From assembly GCF_947496485.1 (NCBI RefSeq), contig NZ_CANMCZ010000001.1, forward strand, positions 429,596 to 493,595: a stretch of 64,000 nt of DNA, read 5' to 3'. The notes below the pieces were generated by a model that saw only the letters and a program-made list of their open reading frames with translations, was not told the DNA's origin and did not search any database. Positions 1 to 9,685 of this stretch are shown piece after piece. Positions within the stretch are counted from its first letter, which is position 1, and each line of letters starts with the position of its first letter. The DNA is from an uncultured Winogradskyella sp. (lineage in GTDB: Bacteria > Bacteroidota > Bacteroidia > Flavobacteriales > Flavobacteriaceae). The position numbers and the translations under genes are program-made.

Positions 1-974
1 GAGTTATCGTACATTAACCATTTTCCTGCTAATTTACGTTCACCTAAAAAATAGCCGTTATCTCCCATAACTATGATAACTGTATTCTTATCAAGTCCTT
101 TTTCTTTTAATTTTTCTCGAATTTTAGCGATTTCCAAATCGATTCCCGAAATCATTCGGTAATACCCTTTTAGACTGTGTTGGTATTTTTCTGGAGTATC
201 GTAACGCCATGTCCAACGTAACCAATTGAATCCTTTCTTTACAATATCAGGTTGAGCATCAAAGTACTTATCGTCTCCTAATTCTGGCCCAGGAATGGTT
301 GTGTTTTCAAGAAGTTTATCTGTAGTATTCTGCCAAAAATATTGTTCTGGAGCTCCATCATGAGCATGAGGAGCACTAAAACTTAATGACAAACAGAATG
401 GTTTTTCATTCGTTGCATTATTATCAATAAAATCAAGTGCTTTTTGACCTGTATAGCGTGTTAAGTGAACAGTGTCATTATCTAGTGTTTTATAATAATA
501 CCCTCTTCTATCCTTATAACGGTTATTTCTGTCGTAAGATTCAAATTCATCAAACTGCTTGTCTAAATCATCATAACGCACACCATACTTACCATAAAAC
601 CCTGTGTGATATCCATTATTCTTGAGAAGTGTTGGATACGAATCATCCATGTATTCGCTTCTAATGTTTCCTGTTTGAAAGTTGAAGTTATGAGCACGCT
701 CATGCAAACCCGTTAAAATACTCGCTCTACTTGCCGCACAAATAGGAGTTGTTACGATGGCAGAATTAAAGTACGTTCCTGATTCAGCTAGTTTGTCCAT
801 TTCTGGCGTCTCAACAAATTTGTTCCCTGCATAGCCGATAGCATCAAAACGTTGATCGTCAGTTAAAATAAATATTATATTCGGCTTTTCGCTTTTAGCC
901 TGATTCGCTTGTGCAGAAATTTTGTTAAAACATACTAGTGTAATAAGGGCTAGTAAAAAGCTTTTCTTTTGCAT
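1..974 (-). CDS. Type I sulfatase, 3' end cut by window edge
   Basis: Exported formylglycine-dependent sulfatase, expected to remove sulfate esters from a polysaccharide or oligosaccharide. The ATG is at 974-972 and the reading frame stays open to base 1, giving about 324 residues; the C-terminal part lies outside the window. Residues 1-22 look like a signal peptide. The N-terminal metal-binding stretch is [10 protein letters not shown] (residues 32-41). The maturation motif is C79-A-A-S-R83 followed by ASILTG, a C-x-A-x-R variant of the usual C-x-P-x-R, so Cys79 should become formylglycine. GDNGYFLGE near the cut end is another typical sulfatase motif. It has its own promoter with the shared ACAGGATA motif (1071-1088). 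The substrate cannot be told from sequence; the context suggests a sulfated glycan with xylose and/or galactose. Confidence 0.93.
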   Translation of the reverse strand, partial: MQKKSFLLALITLVCFNKISAQANQAKSEKPNIIFILTDDQRFDAIGYAGNKFVETPEMDKLAESGTYFNSAIVTTPICAASRASILTGLHERAHNFNFQTGNIRSEYMDDSYPTLLKNNGYHTGFYGKYGVRYDDLDKQFDEFESYDRNNRYKDRRGYYYKTLDNDTVHLTRYTGQKALDFIDNNATNEKPFCLSLSFSAPHAHDGAPEQYFWQNTTDKLLENTTIPGPELGDDKYFDAQPDIVKKGFNWLRWTWRYDTPEKYQHSLKGYYRMISGIDLEIAKIREKLKEKGLDKNTVIIVMGDNGYFLGERKLAGKWLMYDN

Positions 975-1042
975 AAAAATAGTCTTAGTTTGTATAGAAG
1001 AGATTTGAACTTCATAAATAATTCAATGAAATATATAGCTTA

Positions 1043-1088
1043 TAAAGTTAAAATATATAAACCCAGAAGCTATCCTGTTGTGTCCTGA
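1043..1088 (-). promoter_or_regulatory. Shared PUL operator-promoter module, site A (sulfatase)
   Basis: On the minus strand, TCAGGACACAACAGGATA (1088-1071) is followed after exactly 20 bases by TAACTTTA (1050-1043), a TAnnTTTG-like -7 box. The same arrangement occurs at three other units of this locus. The start codon of the sulfatase lies about 70 bases further on. The binding protein is unknown. Confidence 0.6.
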
Positions 1089-1169
1089 AATGAAATCTTA
1101 TAAATTAATTCATATTGTAATAGCTCTAAGGAAGTATAAAAATAGAAGTTAAAAAAATCTACTTTACCA

Positions 1170-2582
1170 CTAATCTGTTCTAAATATAGAAATTGGCAAA
1201 CCCGATTTTGTTTTTAAATTACTTTCAAAACAGTCCTCAAATCCATAACGTATTGCTGCAGGATTTTTTACCTGATCACTATAAATAATTAAGGTCTTTT
1301 TGTTTTTACTAAAACTTACTTGAGCAGGATAAAACACTTTATCTTGAGAAGCTATTTCAAATCCTTTTACGTTTTCAGTTTTTAGAAAGTAATCGTTTTT
1401 TTGAAACTTAAATTGAAGTTTTATTTTATCGTCTTTAGTTGACATTTTCTTTAGGACAGCACTTTTATAATTTAAATCTTTCAACTTGTATTGCTCTGCA
1501 AGTGCCCATTTTGATAATCGTTTTGCAACTATTTCTTTCTTAGAAGGATGAATATCATTACAATCTCCTGCGTCTGTGGTGATGACTATGCCTGTATTTG
1601 GAATCTGTTGAGAAATTTTGAATTGTGCTTCTCTTATGAAATCAGCTCCCATATTTGTAGCATTTTTATTCTTAACGTAGTTAAAAGGAGCTATTTGTAC
1701 AAAATAGAAAGGAAGATTTTTATCTTTCCATTGATGTCTCCATGAATCGATTAAATCTTTCATGTAACTTTCATATGTGCTAGGTTGCTTTCTATTTGAT
1801 TCTCCCTGATACCAAAGTATGCCTTTTATCTTAAAATCCTGAAAAGGATGGATCATCGCATTATATAAAGCGGTTGGCTTTTTTTGTTTGTTCTGATCTG
1901 TATGTAAAGTATTAGGAATTTTGATATTCTCATACTTCAATACATTTTCTTTAGGTATCCAAGATTCTATTTTCGTGCCTCCCCATGATGATTCAATAAT
2001 CCCTATTGGAACATTTAAATTTTCATAAAGTACTTTTCCAAAAATAAAGCCAATAGCACTAAATGATTTTGCAGATTCTAAATTTGATTCAACCCATTTA
2101 CCTTTAACATCAAATTCAGGAGTAACACTTGCTGTTCTTGGGTTATTGAATAGTCTAATATTTTTATTGTTCGCATTTTGTAGATATTTATCTGCGTTTA
2201 AAACTTTCGATTTGCCTAAACCTTTCAAAGGCATTTCCATATTAGACTGTCCGGAACAAAACCAAACTTCTCCAATTAAAATGTTGGTTAATGTTATCAC
2301 ATTACTGCCTTCAATTTTTAATGTATGCATATCAAAGGAGCCTTTTTTTGTTTTAATTTTTGAAAACCAAAATCCTTCTGAATCAGCAACTGCTGAAGTT
2401 TTTTCACCCCAACTCGACGAAATATTTATAGCATTATTAGGACTGTCTTTTCCCCAAATTGAAACGGTTTCGTTTTGTTGCAAAACCATATTATCTCCAA
2501 AAAAAGCTGGAAGTTCTATTTGACTATGCAGTGTTAAACTAAAAAGAATAAAAACAGAGAAAAGACATCTTGAATGTGACAT
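1170..2582 (-). CDS. SASA-family carbohydrate esterase (sialate O-acetylesterase-like)
   Basis: Predicted exported SGNH-type esterase of the sialic-acid-specific acetylesterase (SASA) family; members remove acetyl groups from sialate, xylan or other glycans. It has a signal peptide (residues about 1-20), the nucleophile block SGQSNM at 110-115 (Ser113), the conserved WYQGESN at 257-263, and an Asp-x-His pair D343-I-H345-P as catalytic acid/base. The length of 470 residues is normal for exported Bacteroidota members. The stop of the upstream oxidoreductase lies 5 bases before this start, so it is the last gene of the DUF1080/oxidoreductase group. In this setting a deacetylase for a decorated plant or algal glycan is likelier than a sialate esterase, but that is inference. 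Confidence 0.85.
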   Translation of the reverse strand: MSHSRCLFSVFILFSLTLHSQIELPAFFGDNMVLQQNETVSIWGKDSPNNAINISSSWGEKTSAVADSEGFWFSKIKTKKGSFDMHTLKIEGSNVITLTNILIGEVWFCSGQSNMEMPLKGLGKSKVLNADKYLQNANNKNIRLFNNPRTASVTPEFDVKGKWVESNLESAKSFSAIGFIFGKVLYENLNVPIGIIESSWGGTKIESWIPKENVLKYENIKIPNTLHTDQNKQKKPTALYNAMIHPFQDFKIKGILWYQGESNRKQPSTYESYMKDLIDSWRHQWKDKNLPFYFVQIAPFNYVKNKNATNMGADFIREAQFKISQQIPNTGIVITTDAGDCNDIHPSKKEIVAKRLSKWALAEQYKLKDLNYKSAVLKKMSTKDDKIKLQFKFQKNDYFLKTENVKGFEIASQDKVFYPAQVSFSKNKKTLIIYSDQVKNPAAIRYGFEDCFESNLKTKSGLPISIFRTD

Positions 2583-2587
2583 AAATA

Positions 2588-3784
2588 TTATTCTAAAACT
2601 ATTTTATTGTTCCATTTTACAATTTCATTGTTATACATGGCATCGAGTCCCATTTGCACGCAGATTGCAGTTTTTGCACCTGTAATGATATCTGATTTAG
2701 GTTGTTTATTATTTAAAATGCCTTCTCTAAAATCTAATAAGGCTTGTTTTGTTGGATTTAGGTGTTCCACATTTATTTGGTAGCCTTTCTCTTTATCCCA
2801 TTGAACGGTTGCTCCGCTAACACCATCGACATCTCCAAGAACTCTATTCTTCTTTTGGCCTTCAGGATAAAACCAAGCATTTTTCATATCAATAATTATA
2901 GTGCCTTTATCTCCAATTACTTTTATTTGGTAACCATCTTTAGCATTATTCGTTAAGTACGTAAATTTTGCTTTAACTCCGTTTGGATAGCTATAAGTTA
3001 AATGCACATTATCATAAGTTTCTCTTCCATCTTTCCAGTAATCCACACCTCCAATACCCATGACTTGGTTTGGGGTTTCGTTAAGCACCCAATTCACAAA
3101 ATCAATTTGGTGCGAAGCTAATTCTGCCGTAAGACCACCAGAATATTCTCGGTACATGCGCCAGTTTATAGCCTTTTCAAATTGAGGCTCAGGCACTGGA
3201 CGTCTCCAGTTTCCATGTCTATTCCATTGACATTCAAAAGCTGTAATATTACCTACTTGCCCTTCTTTAATTAGGTCTACCACATGCGTATATAATCTTG
3301 AACTATGATATTGATGACCCGTTTGAAATATGTTTTTAGATTGCTTTGCTTTATTGACGAGTTGCTTTACACCATCATAGCCTTTTGCTAATGTCTTTTC
3401 GCAAAACACATGCTTACCAGCATCAAGTGCGTCAACCGCAATTTTTGAATGTAAATGAAAAGGTACTGCGACAATAACAGCATCGATATCCTTATTATCT
3501 AAAAGATTTCGGTAATCTGAATAACCTGCAACTTTTGAATTTGATTTTGCCAAACCTTTTTCTAATCGAAATGGTAAAACATCGCAACCAGCAATTACAT
3601 TCACTTTATCAATAGAATTGATAATTGACATTAATCCGCTACCTCGAACCCCTGTACCAATGACACCAATATTAATCGTTTCATTGGCATTTACATAAGA
3701 TAATACATTACCATACAAGTACGAAGATCCAGCTACTACTGCTGTAGCTGCGGCGGTTTTTTTAATGAATGTACGTCTTTTCAA
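2588..3784 (-). CDS. Tat-exported Gfo/Idh/MocA family oxidoreductase (398 aa)
   Basis: NAD(P)-dependent sugar oxidoreductase of the Gfo/Idh/MocA family. The N-terminus MKRRTFIKK plus a hydrophobic stretch to about residue 30 is a twin-arginine signal, so it should be folded with cofactor and exported to the periplasm. The Rossmann motif GTGVRGSG is at 43-50. The usual EKP lysine motif reads E129-K130-T131, keeping the catalytic lysine and replacing the proline. It is 3 bases from the upstream homologue (3788-5131) and 5 bases from the esterase, a tight operon. Together with the DUF1080 proteins it may oxidise a sugar hydroxyl to a keto group before bond cleavage. Substrate unknown. Confidence 0.88.
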   Translation of the reverse strand: MKRRTFIKKTAAATAVVAGSSYLYGNVLSYVNANETINIGVIGTGVRGSGLMSIINSIDKVNVIAGCDVLPFRLEKGLAKSNSKVAGYSDYRNLLDNKDIDAVIVAVPFHLHSKIAVDALDAGKHVFCEKTLAKGYDGVKQLVNKAKQSKNIFQTGHQYHSSRLYTHVVDLIKEGQVGNITAFECQWNRHGNWRRPVPEPQFEKAINWRMYREYSGGLTAELASHQIDFVNWVLNETPNQVMGIGGVDYWKDGRETYDNVHLTYSYPNGVKAKFTYLTNNAKDGYQIKVIGDKGTIIIDMKNAWFYPEGQKKNRVLGDVDGVSGATVQWDKEKGYQINVEHLNPTKQALLDFREGILNNKQPKSDIITGAKTAICVQMGLDAMYNNEIVKWNNKIVLE

Positions 3785-3787
3785 ATT

Positions 3788-5131
3788 TTATAGTTTAAGT
3801 TCCCAACCAGGTTCGTAAGTTCTAGACCACAATTTCATGGCTTCCCTGTTATACATTTTACCTGTTTTATCATCAATATCAAAACCATCATTAATTCTGT
3901 AGGCAATATTAGCATAATGCACCATAGCCATACTTTTACTAGCATCATCAATTGGTGCTGTTAATTTTGTTTTACCTCTAATGGTGTCAAAAAGATTTTG
4001 AACATGTTTCGTTGACGTATCTCCACCACCACCTAAAGCATTTCCTGCCTCTTTTGATGCTGAATTATATTCTTTAACTAATTTCCCTTTACGGTCATAT
4101 AAGATATATTTACCTCTATCGACAAACACAGAGCCTTCTGTGCCATAAATTATGGTACCTCGTCCCCCACCATAAGTACTATAACTATTTCTAGATTTAC
4201 CATCCCACTTAATGACTTTATTGTCAGCAAATTTAAACGTCGCCTCCATATCATCATACATTTCCCAACCATCATCTAAAAAATGACGCTTTTCTGCTTC
4301 AACATATACATGTTGAGGAAAATCGACTTGCAAAGCCCAACGTGCCACATCTAACTCGTGGGTTCCATTATTACCTGCCTCGGCTGTTCCATAATCCCAA
4401 CCGTACCAATGCCAATTGTAATTCCATGTTTCAGAGGTATATTCTCGTCTTGGTGCTGGTCCTTGCCATAATTCCCAATCTAGACCTTCTGGTATAGCAG
4501 CACTTTGTTGAACTGGCACCTTACCTCGACCGTTGTTGTAAAAAGCTACAGCTTTATATGGTTTTCCTATGATTCCGTTATGGATTTCTTTTATAATTTC
4601 AATGGTATGACCAGACGAACGTTGTTGATTACCCATTTGAACCACTTTATTAAAGTGCTTTGCGGCTTTCACCAATTGTTCATTTTCGTGCATATTATGA
4701 CTGCATGGTTTTTCTACATACACGTGCTTCCCTGCTTTCATCGCCATGATTGAACCTGGTGTATGCCAATGGTCTGGTGTCGCATTTATTAATACATCTA
4801 CATTTTTATCGTCTAATACTTTTCTAATATCATTCTCTAAAGCAGGATTATAATTGATATGTTCTCTAAAGCCTTTTAAGGCTTTTAGGCGTTGGCTCTC
4901 CATAACATCACATAAGTAGAGTAATTTTGCGTTACTTTCTTTCGATGCTATTGGTGATTTAAAAGCATTTAACCGTCGTCCTAAGCCAGCTATCGCAACA
5001 TTTAAACGATCGTTGGCTCCAATAATATTATTATAGCTTTTTGCAGACATGGCATTAATACCACCTGTTAAACTTACTCCAATAGCTGCTGCTGTTGTCT
5101 TTTTTATAAAATCTCTACGATTATTTCCCAT
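3788..5131 (-). CDS. Tat-exported Gfo/Idh/MocA family oxidoreductase (447 aa)
   Basis: Second Gfo/Idh/MocA oxidoreductase, not a close copy of its neighbour. The twin-arginine signal NRRDFIKK lies at residues 4-11, followed by a hydrophobic region to about residue 30. The dinucleotide-binding start is NVAIAGLGRR (44-53), with an atypical glycine spacing. The canonical E140-K141-P142 motif is intact, as is the HWHTPG loop (121-126). A longer central region rich in Trp/Tyr (WNYNWHWYGWDYGTAEAGNN) is common in the exported Bacteroidota subfamily. It sits 4 bases after the DUF1080 gene. Two different dehydrogenases side by side would suit separate oxidation and re-reduction steps, but this is inference. 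Confidence 0.88.
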   Translation of the reverse strand: MGNNRRDFIKKTTAAAIGVSLTGGINAMSAKSYNNIIGANDRLNVAIAGLGRRLNAFKSPIASKESNAKLLYLCDVMESQRLKALKGFREHINYNPALENDIRKVLDDKNVDVLINATPDHWHTPGSIMAMKAGKHVYVEKPCSHNMHENEQLVKAAKHFNKVVQMGNQQRSSGHTIEIIKEIHNGIIGKPYKAVAFYNNGRGKVPVQQSAAIPEGLDWELWQGPAPRREYTSETWNYNWHWYGWDYGTAEAGNNGTHELDVARWALQVDFPQHVYVEAEKRHFLDDGWEMYDDMEATFKFADNKVIKWDGKSRNSYSTYGGGRGTIIYGTEGSVFVDRGKYILYDRKGKLVKEYNSASKEAGNALGGGGDTSTKHVQNLFDTIRGKTKLTAPIDDASKSMAMVHYANIAYRINDGFDIDDKTGKMYNREAMKLWSRTYEPGWELKL

Positions 5132-5135
5132 TTTA

Positions 5136-6524
5136 CTATTTCTTTATTTTTGGAACTTTGATTTTAATATTTCTGAAGGACACTTTATCTCCATGATCTT
5201 GTAAAAGAATTTGTCCTTTTTCAAGCAATCCAAAATTAGGCCATTTTTTGTATTTACTTTCTGAAACTAATTTTAGAAATTCCTCACTTCCTCTTTCGTA
5301 CTCTAAAACCTTAACATCGTTAATCCAATGCTCAACATGATTATCTATTGATTTTATGTATGCGGTATTCCATTCACCAATTGGTTTAATTGGTTTTTCA
5401 GGATTTGCTTGAATTAAATCGTATAATGAACAAACCGTTCTACTGCCTTCATGAGAACCTAATTTAGCATCTGGATGCAATTCATCATCCAAAATTTGAT
5501 ATTCTAAACCAATCGATGAACCTGGACCCTTATTAATTTCGGTATCGACGTAATATTTAATACCACTATTGGCTCCTGGTGTTAGTTTAAAATCTACTTG
5601 TAATTCAAAATTGCTATAATCTTCTGTTGTTACGATATCACCACCTGCTTCAGATTCTCCGCCTCCAGATGCCAAGACAATAAGTTCCCCATTTTCTATG
5701 ACCCAACCTTTATCAGGAAATGCATCTAATTTAGCACCTCTCCATCCATTAGTAGTTTTGCCATCCCAGAGCATTTGCCAGCCTGATTTTTGTTCATTTA
5801 CAGTAAGGTTATTTTTTGTAACAACAGGTTGTAAAGTTGACTTTGTAGTATATTTAGAAAGATTTTCTGTTAGAATCTTAGCGTTCTTCCACATCACTTG
5901 CTTACCAAGTTTATCCTTATTTTTTCCTATTGAATGCACTTGTAAACCAAAAAAACCGCTAGCTGTTTTATCGTCAATTAAATAAGACGCTGGAACACTA
6001 TTAATCCAAGTTTTTATAGTATCGCCTATGGCTTCAACCCTGTAGTGATTCCATTCATTTTGTTTAAAGGCCTTTTGCGCTTCTTGATTATTTTCTAGAG
6101 TATGTAGCCATTTACGTCGTTTTTCATCATAAATACCACCACTCCAAGAACGCTTTGATGGGTCTATCTCTACTTGATACCCATGAACCATTCCCTCTCT
6201 GTAATATGGTACACTATTACTGCGAATCTGAATCCCTGAATTCATGGTAGAATCGACTTTAAAATCAATTTCAAAAATAAAATCTCCATACATTTCATTA
6301 GTAGTTAAAAATGTATTTGGTGTATTCGCGGCTGTTGTTCCTATAACGACTCCATCTTCAACTATATATTTTGCTTCACCTCCTTTAATATTCCAACCCT
6401 CTAAAGAATTGTTATTGATAAGATCTACCCACGGTATTTTATCTTGTTCACTTTTACAAGAAAATAAAAAAACTATAATTAGAATACTATATTTTACTGA
6501 TGCAATGGATTGTAATTGTCTCAC
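5136..6524 (-). CDS. Lipoprotein with two DUF1080 (3-keto-disaccharide hydrolase) domains
   Basis: Predicted lipoprotein: hydrophobic leader then FLFSC at about 19-23. Two DUF1080 domains follow one another: residues about 33-215 (starting WVDLINNNSLEGW) and about 245-455 (starting WQMLWDGKTTNGW). DUF1080 is a concanavalin-like beta-sandwich found in enzymes that hydrolyse or eliminate glycosidic bonds of 3-keto sugars. The N-terminal domain has GIQIRSN and the C-terminal one GIKYYVD, matching the usual core strand. The gene lies just downstream of the SusCD operon terminator and starts the group 6524-1170 with the two Gfo/Idh/MocA enzymes. It could act on oxidised glycosides made by those neighbours. 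No promoter motif was clear in 6525-6620, so read-through from the SusCD operon is possible. Confidence 0.85.
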   Translation of the reverse strand: MRQLQSIASVKYSILIIVFLFSCKSEQDKIPWVDLINNNSLEGWNIKGGEAKYIVEDGVVIGTTAANTPNTFLTTNEMYGDFIFEIDFKVDSTMNSGIQIRSNSVPYYREGMVHGYQVEIDPSKRSWSGGIYDEKRRKWLHTLENNQEAQKAFKQNEWNHYRVEAIGDTIKTWINSVPASYLIDDKTASGFFGLQVHSIGKNKDKLGKQVMWKNAKILTENLSKYTTKSTLQPVVTKNNLTVNEQKSGWQMLWDGKTTNGWRGAKLDAFPDKGWVIENGELIVLASGGGESEAGGDIVTTEDYSNFELQVDFKLTPGANSGIKYYVDTEINKGPGSSIGLEYQILDDELHPDAKLGSHEGSRTVCSLYDLIQANPEKPIKPIGEWNTAYIKSIDNHVEHWINDVKVLEYERGSEEFLKLVSESKYKKWPNFGLLEKGQILLQDHGDKVSFRNIKIKVPKIKK

Positions 6525-6620
6525 TTTAAATTATTTTTAGTTAATACCATTTACCATTTGAAATTACTGTAAGAGAAAATGATGATTGGTATAAGATATG
6601 GCTTATTTATTATTTTTATT

Positions 6621-6656
6621 TAAAAAACCCTCCATTATATAGATTATAATGAAGGG
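6621..6656 (-). terminator. Rho-independent terminator after the SusCD operon
   Basis: On the minus strand a 12-bp stem CCCTTCATTATA / TATAATGGAGGG (one mismatch, 5-base loop) is followed by a run of T (bases 6627-6622 on the plus strand are A). It lies 64 bases past the stop of the DUF1735 lipoprotein. Confidence 0.8.
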
Positions 6657-6719
6657 CTTGATTTATTCTTAAAACTACTTAGTTAAAATTAGAGCCTATT
6701 GACTAAATACACAGAACTT

Positions 6720-7886
6720 TTAGTCCACTGTTAAATCAACTACAAATTCCTCAAATCTCACGTTTCTGTCTCTAATAACTAAAGTATCATTTACCTGATG
6801 ATTTAATTCAAATGTTGATGTTGTTGTTGAAACTAATGAACCAAAAAAGAATTCCTGAGTGACTTCAACATCTTGTTCTACGTATTGAAAATCTAAGTAA
6901 ATTACGTCTCGACTTTCCCCTCCCCATTCATCTCCATCTTCTACAAAGCTTCCTGTACCGGTTACGGTAATATTGCTATTTGGATCAGCATTAGAAACAG
7001 TAATTTCTTCATTATCGTTAAATGTCAATAGTAAAGATAACTGAACGTCAGTAGCAATACCAGGTCGTCTAACATCAATAGTAGTAGTTACTTCACTCCT
7101 TCCTGAAGTTGCTAATGGAATAAGTTCATCTTGCACAACAAATTCTGCTCTATAAACTGTAGAGCCATCTATGGTCTCTGATACTGTTTCTGTGGGATCC
7201 CCATTTTCAAAAACCGTAACCGATTCGTTAAAACCTAAAGCTGCATCCTCACCGCGTCTTAAATATATACCATCATATTTATTGATAAATTTAATACCGA
7301 AAAGCGTATAATCTTTTGGTAATGGATCCCAATCTTCATCTCTTATTTTAATAGGATTATCCACTAAAGGAACACCTGTTAAAAGCGAATCTAGTTCTTC
7401 ATAATCTGTAATTCTTAAAGGAATTACATAATGCACTTCTTCAAACTCTGCAAATGCCAGGGGATCGTCAAAGAAGGCATCTGAAAGCTGTACCGGAATA
7501 CGCCCATCTGTAGCACCAGAAGGAATTGTTACTGGGCTTTCCTGTTCAATAGTATAGTAAGAAGCTGGTAAGATCTTAACATTTACAGTATCTACGCCTA
7601 AAGCAGCCGCATCTATTAATTCAGGAGCTAACTCAAAATGTACTCTTCGATCTATATCATTATTGTAAACTCCTGACATGACGACACCGATTTCAAATCG
7701 TCCATTATTATCGTTATCGTTAAAACCCAAATCATACTTGCCTTGAATTAGCGTTCTTACGGGCGTTTGAAAAGGAAAATACACTGAAGTTGAGCCGAAG
7801 TCGTCAAAATCATTTTCCTGATTTTCGCAAGCTATGACACTAAAGACCAGAGCGGTTATTAATATTAATTTCAATTTTATTTTCAT
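6720..7886 (-). CDS. DUF1735-type surface lipoprotein of the SusCD operon
   Basis: Predicted outer-membrane lipoprotein (leader ending FSVIAC, Cys about 20, followed by acidic residues ENQENDFDD, a surface-export type signal in Bacteroidota). Residues about 50-165 resemble the DUF1735/BT_3987 N-terminal domain (LPASYYTIEQ...VTIPSGATDGRIPVQL...YVIPLRITD). The C-terminal half is a beta-rich domain I do not recognise. Such proteins next to SusD usually bind glycan at the cell surface. It follows SusD by 38 bases and is the last gene before the terminator. A glycan-binding role is inferred from position and domain, not from a seen binding site. Confidence 0.75.
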   Translation of the reverse strand: MKIKLKLILITALVFSVIACENQENDFDDFGSTSVYFPFQTPVRTLIQGKYDLGFNDNDNNGRFEIGVVMSGVYNNDIDRRVHFELAPELIDAAALGVDTVNVKILPASYYTIEQESPVTIPSGATDGRIPVQLSDAFFDDPLAFAEFEEVHYVIPLRITDYEELDSLLTGVPLVDNPIKIRDEDWDPLPKDYTLFGIKFINKYDGIYLRRGEDAALGFNESVTVFENGDPTETVSETIDGSTVYRAEFVVQDELIPLATSGRSEVTTTIDVRRPGIATDVQLSLLLTFNDNEEITVSNADPNSNITVTGTGSFVEDGDEWGGESRDVIYLDFQYVEQDVEVTQEFFFGSLVSTTTSTFELNHQVNDTLVIRDRNVRFEEFVVDLTVD

Positions 7887-7924
7887 GTCTAATTTTTTTT
7901 AATTCTTATAAAATACACATTATC

Positions 7925-9658
7925 CTACCAGCCATTATTTTGCTCGAGTTCAGAAAACTTTAAAATCTCAGTATTTGGAATAGGCATATAAGTTGCAAAT
8001 GGTTGATAATTTCTAACTTCCACAGATGGCAACTCAATATAATTATTTCCGTCAAAAAAATAACCTTTAGCTGGTTCATTTAACGGTAATCCCCATCTTC
8101 TGATATCCCAAAACCTATGTCCCTCAAAACTTAGTTCTATACGACGTTCATTTCTAATAAGCTCTCGCATATCCTCTTGAGATGTAATAGATGCTAGGTA
8201 ATTATCTGGTTGTGAAATTCCTGCTCTATTACGTATTGCTGCTATCACATCACGAGCGGTAATACCATCAATTTGATTGTCTGGACCACCAATTTCATTA
8301 GCTGCTTCAGCTAATATTAAAAACAATTCAGTATATCTAAAATACACATTAGCATGACTTTGACCTTGAGCAGTTCCATTATTATTAATAAGAACATCTG
8401 GACGTAACAATTTTTTAAGGTAATATCCAGTAGTTGTAGACTGCTCAGGAATAGAATCTAACCTATCATTTCCTCCACCAACACCAGTATTAATTATATC
8501 GCCTCCAACTCCAAAAGAAGCGCCATTAACAATAACATATTTTTCTAGCCTAGGGTCTCTATTAGCATAAGGGTTTTGCGGATCGAAACCATTAGCCGCG
8601 GTTGCAGGAAAGCCGTCTTGCATTGGAAATGCCATTACAAAGTTATGTGTTGGATTAATCTCACCATTTCCATTCACTGAAGGTGGAAACATACGTTCTT
8701 CATAGTTAAACGTATTACCACCTATAGACCCACGCCAAAGGGATTCATTACTCTGTATATTATCATCAGATGTATAAAACTCATTACCACTTGGGTCTAA
8801 ACCAGCAACACCTCCAATAGTATTTAAAACTTGAGCAGCATTAGTTGCTGCCATATCATAATAGCTTTGACTATCTAAAAACGACGGGCTCGCTGCAAAA
8901 AGTGCTAAACGTGCTTTTAATGCTCTTACTATTTTTCCTGAAAGACGTAAATCAAAAAAGTTATCATTTACTATTCCATATTTATCAAATTCAAAGTTTT
9001 CTAAATCTGAATACCATGGATCTACTTGTCCTGCGCTTAAACCATAATCTGTTGGTAATAAATTAAGTGCGGCATCAAAATCTGCCATAATAGCCTGAAC
9101 AGAAGCTTCAAATGATAAACGAGGTACGTTAAAGTTACCATCTGGTTCAATAAACTCCGTAAAGTATGGAATACCGAGTAATTGTCCTGATTCACCTATA
9201 CCAGCATGCGCTTGAAGCACATAATAATGATGTAACCCTCTTAATGCCAATGCTTCTCCCTTCAAGCGCATTTCAAACATGGTGTTTATTAATGCATCTC
9301 TGCTCCATTGTGTTTCTCCTGTTTCAATAACTTCTAAGAATCTGTTTACCCAGAATACACGTTCAAAACTACCCCAACGGGCTGCTGGGTTAAATTGCGC
9401 ATTTAACTCACCAAGCGCCATTCGCTTATAGTTGTTATTTAAAATATTATTAACAGCATCATCAGTAGCTGCTTCAGAAAATGAATATTGATTAACCAAG
9501 CCCGTATATCCGTTTAATAACACACCTTCTGCTGCATTTGGATCCGAGAGAATAAAATCAAAATCCAACCTGTTTTCTTCAATAGGTTCTAAGGTATCAC
9601 AGGCAATCATGCCAGTAAATACAGACACAATTAATATATATTTTATTAAATTCTTCAT
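7925..9658 (-). CDS. SusD/RagB family glycan-binding lipoprotein (second pair)
   Basis: Surface lipoprotein that captures glycan and caps the partner SusC channel. It has a lipoprotein signal (TGMIACDTLEP, Cys about 20), the helical TPR-like RagB core, and typical C-terminal signatures: YFRYTELFLILAEAANEIGG, then AIRNRAGI, then ELIRNERRIELSFEGHRFWDIRRWG. The length of 577 residues is normal. It lies 27 bases downstream of its SusC (9686-12757). Ligand unknown. Confidence 0.95.
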   Translation of the reverse strand: MKNLIKYILIVSVFTGMIACDTLEPIEENRLDFDFILSDPNAAEGVLLNGYTGLVNQYSFSEAATDDAVNNILNNNYKRMALGELNAQFNPAARWGSFERVFWVNRFLEVIETGETQWSRDALINTMFEMRLKGEALALRGLHHYYVLQAHAGIGESGQLLGIPYFTEFIEPDGNFNVPRLSFEASVQAIMADFDAALNLLPTDYGLSAGQVDPWYSDLENFEFDKYGIVNDNFFDLRLSGKIVRALKARLALFAASPSFLDSQSYYDMAATNAAQVLNTIGGVAGLDPSGNEFYTSDDNIQSNESLWRGSIGGNTFNYEERMFPPSVNGNGEINPTHNFVMAFPMQDGFPATAANGFDPQNPYANRDPRLEKYVIVNGASFGVGGDIINTGVGGGNDRLDSIPEQSTTTGYYLKKLLRPDVLINNNGTAQGQSHANVYFRYTELFLILAEAANEIGGPDNQIDGITARDVIAAIRNRAGISQPDNYLASITSQEDMRELIRNERRIELSFEGHRFWDIRRWGLPLNEPAKGYFFDGNNYIELPSVEVRNYQPFATYMPIPNTEILKFSELEQNNGW

Positions 9659-9685
9659 TGTATTTGTCTTAATTTTCTTATTCTA

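Noticed and set aside
437..625. Plus-strand frame inside the sulfatase
   Set aside because: It is the shadow of a well-supported sulfatase reading frame on the other strand.
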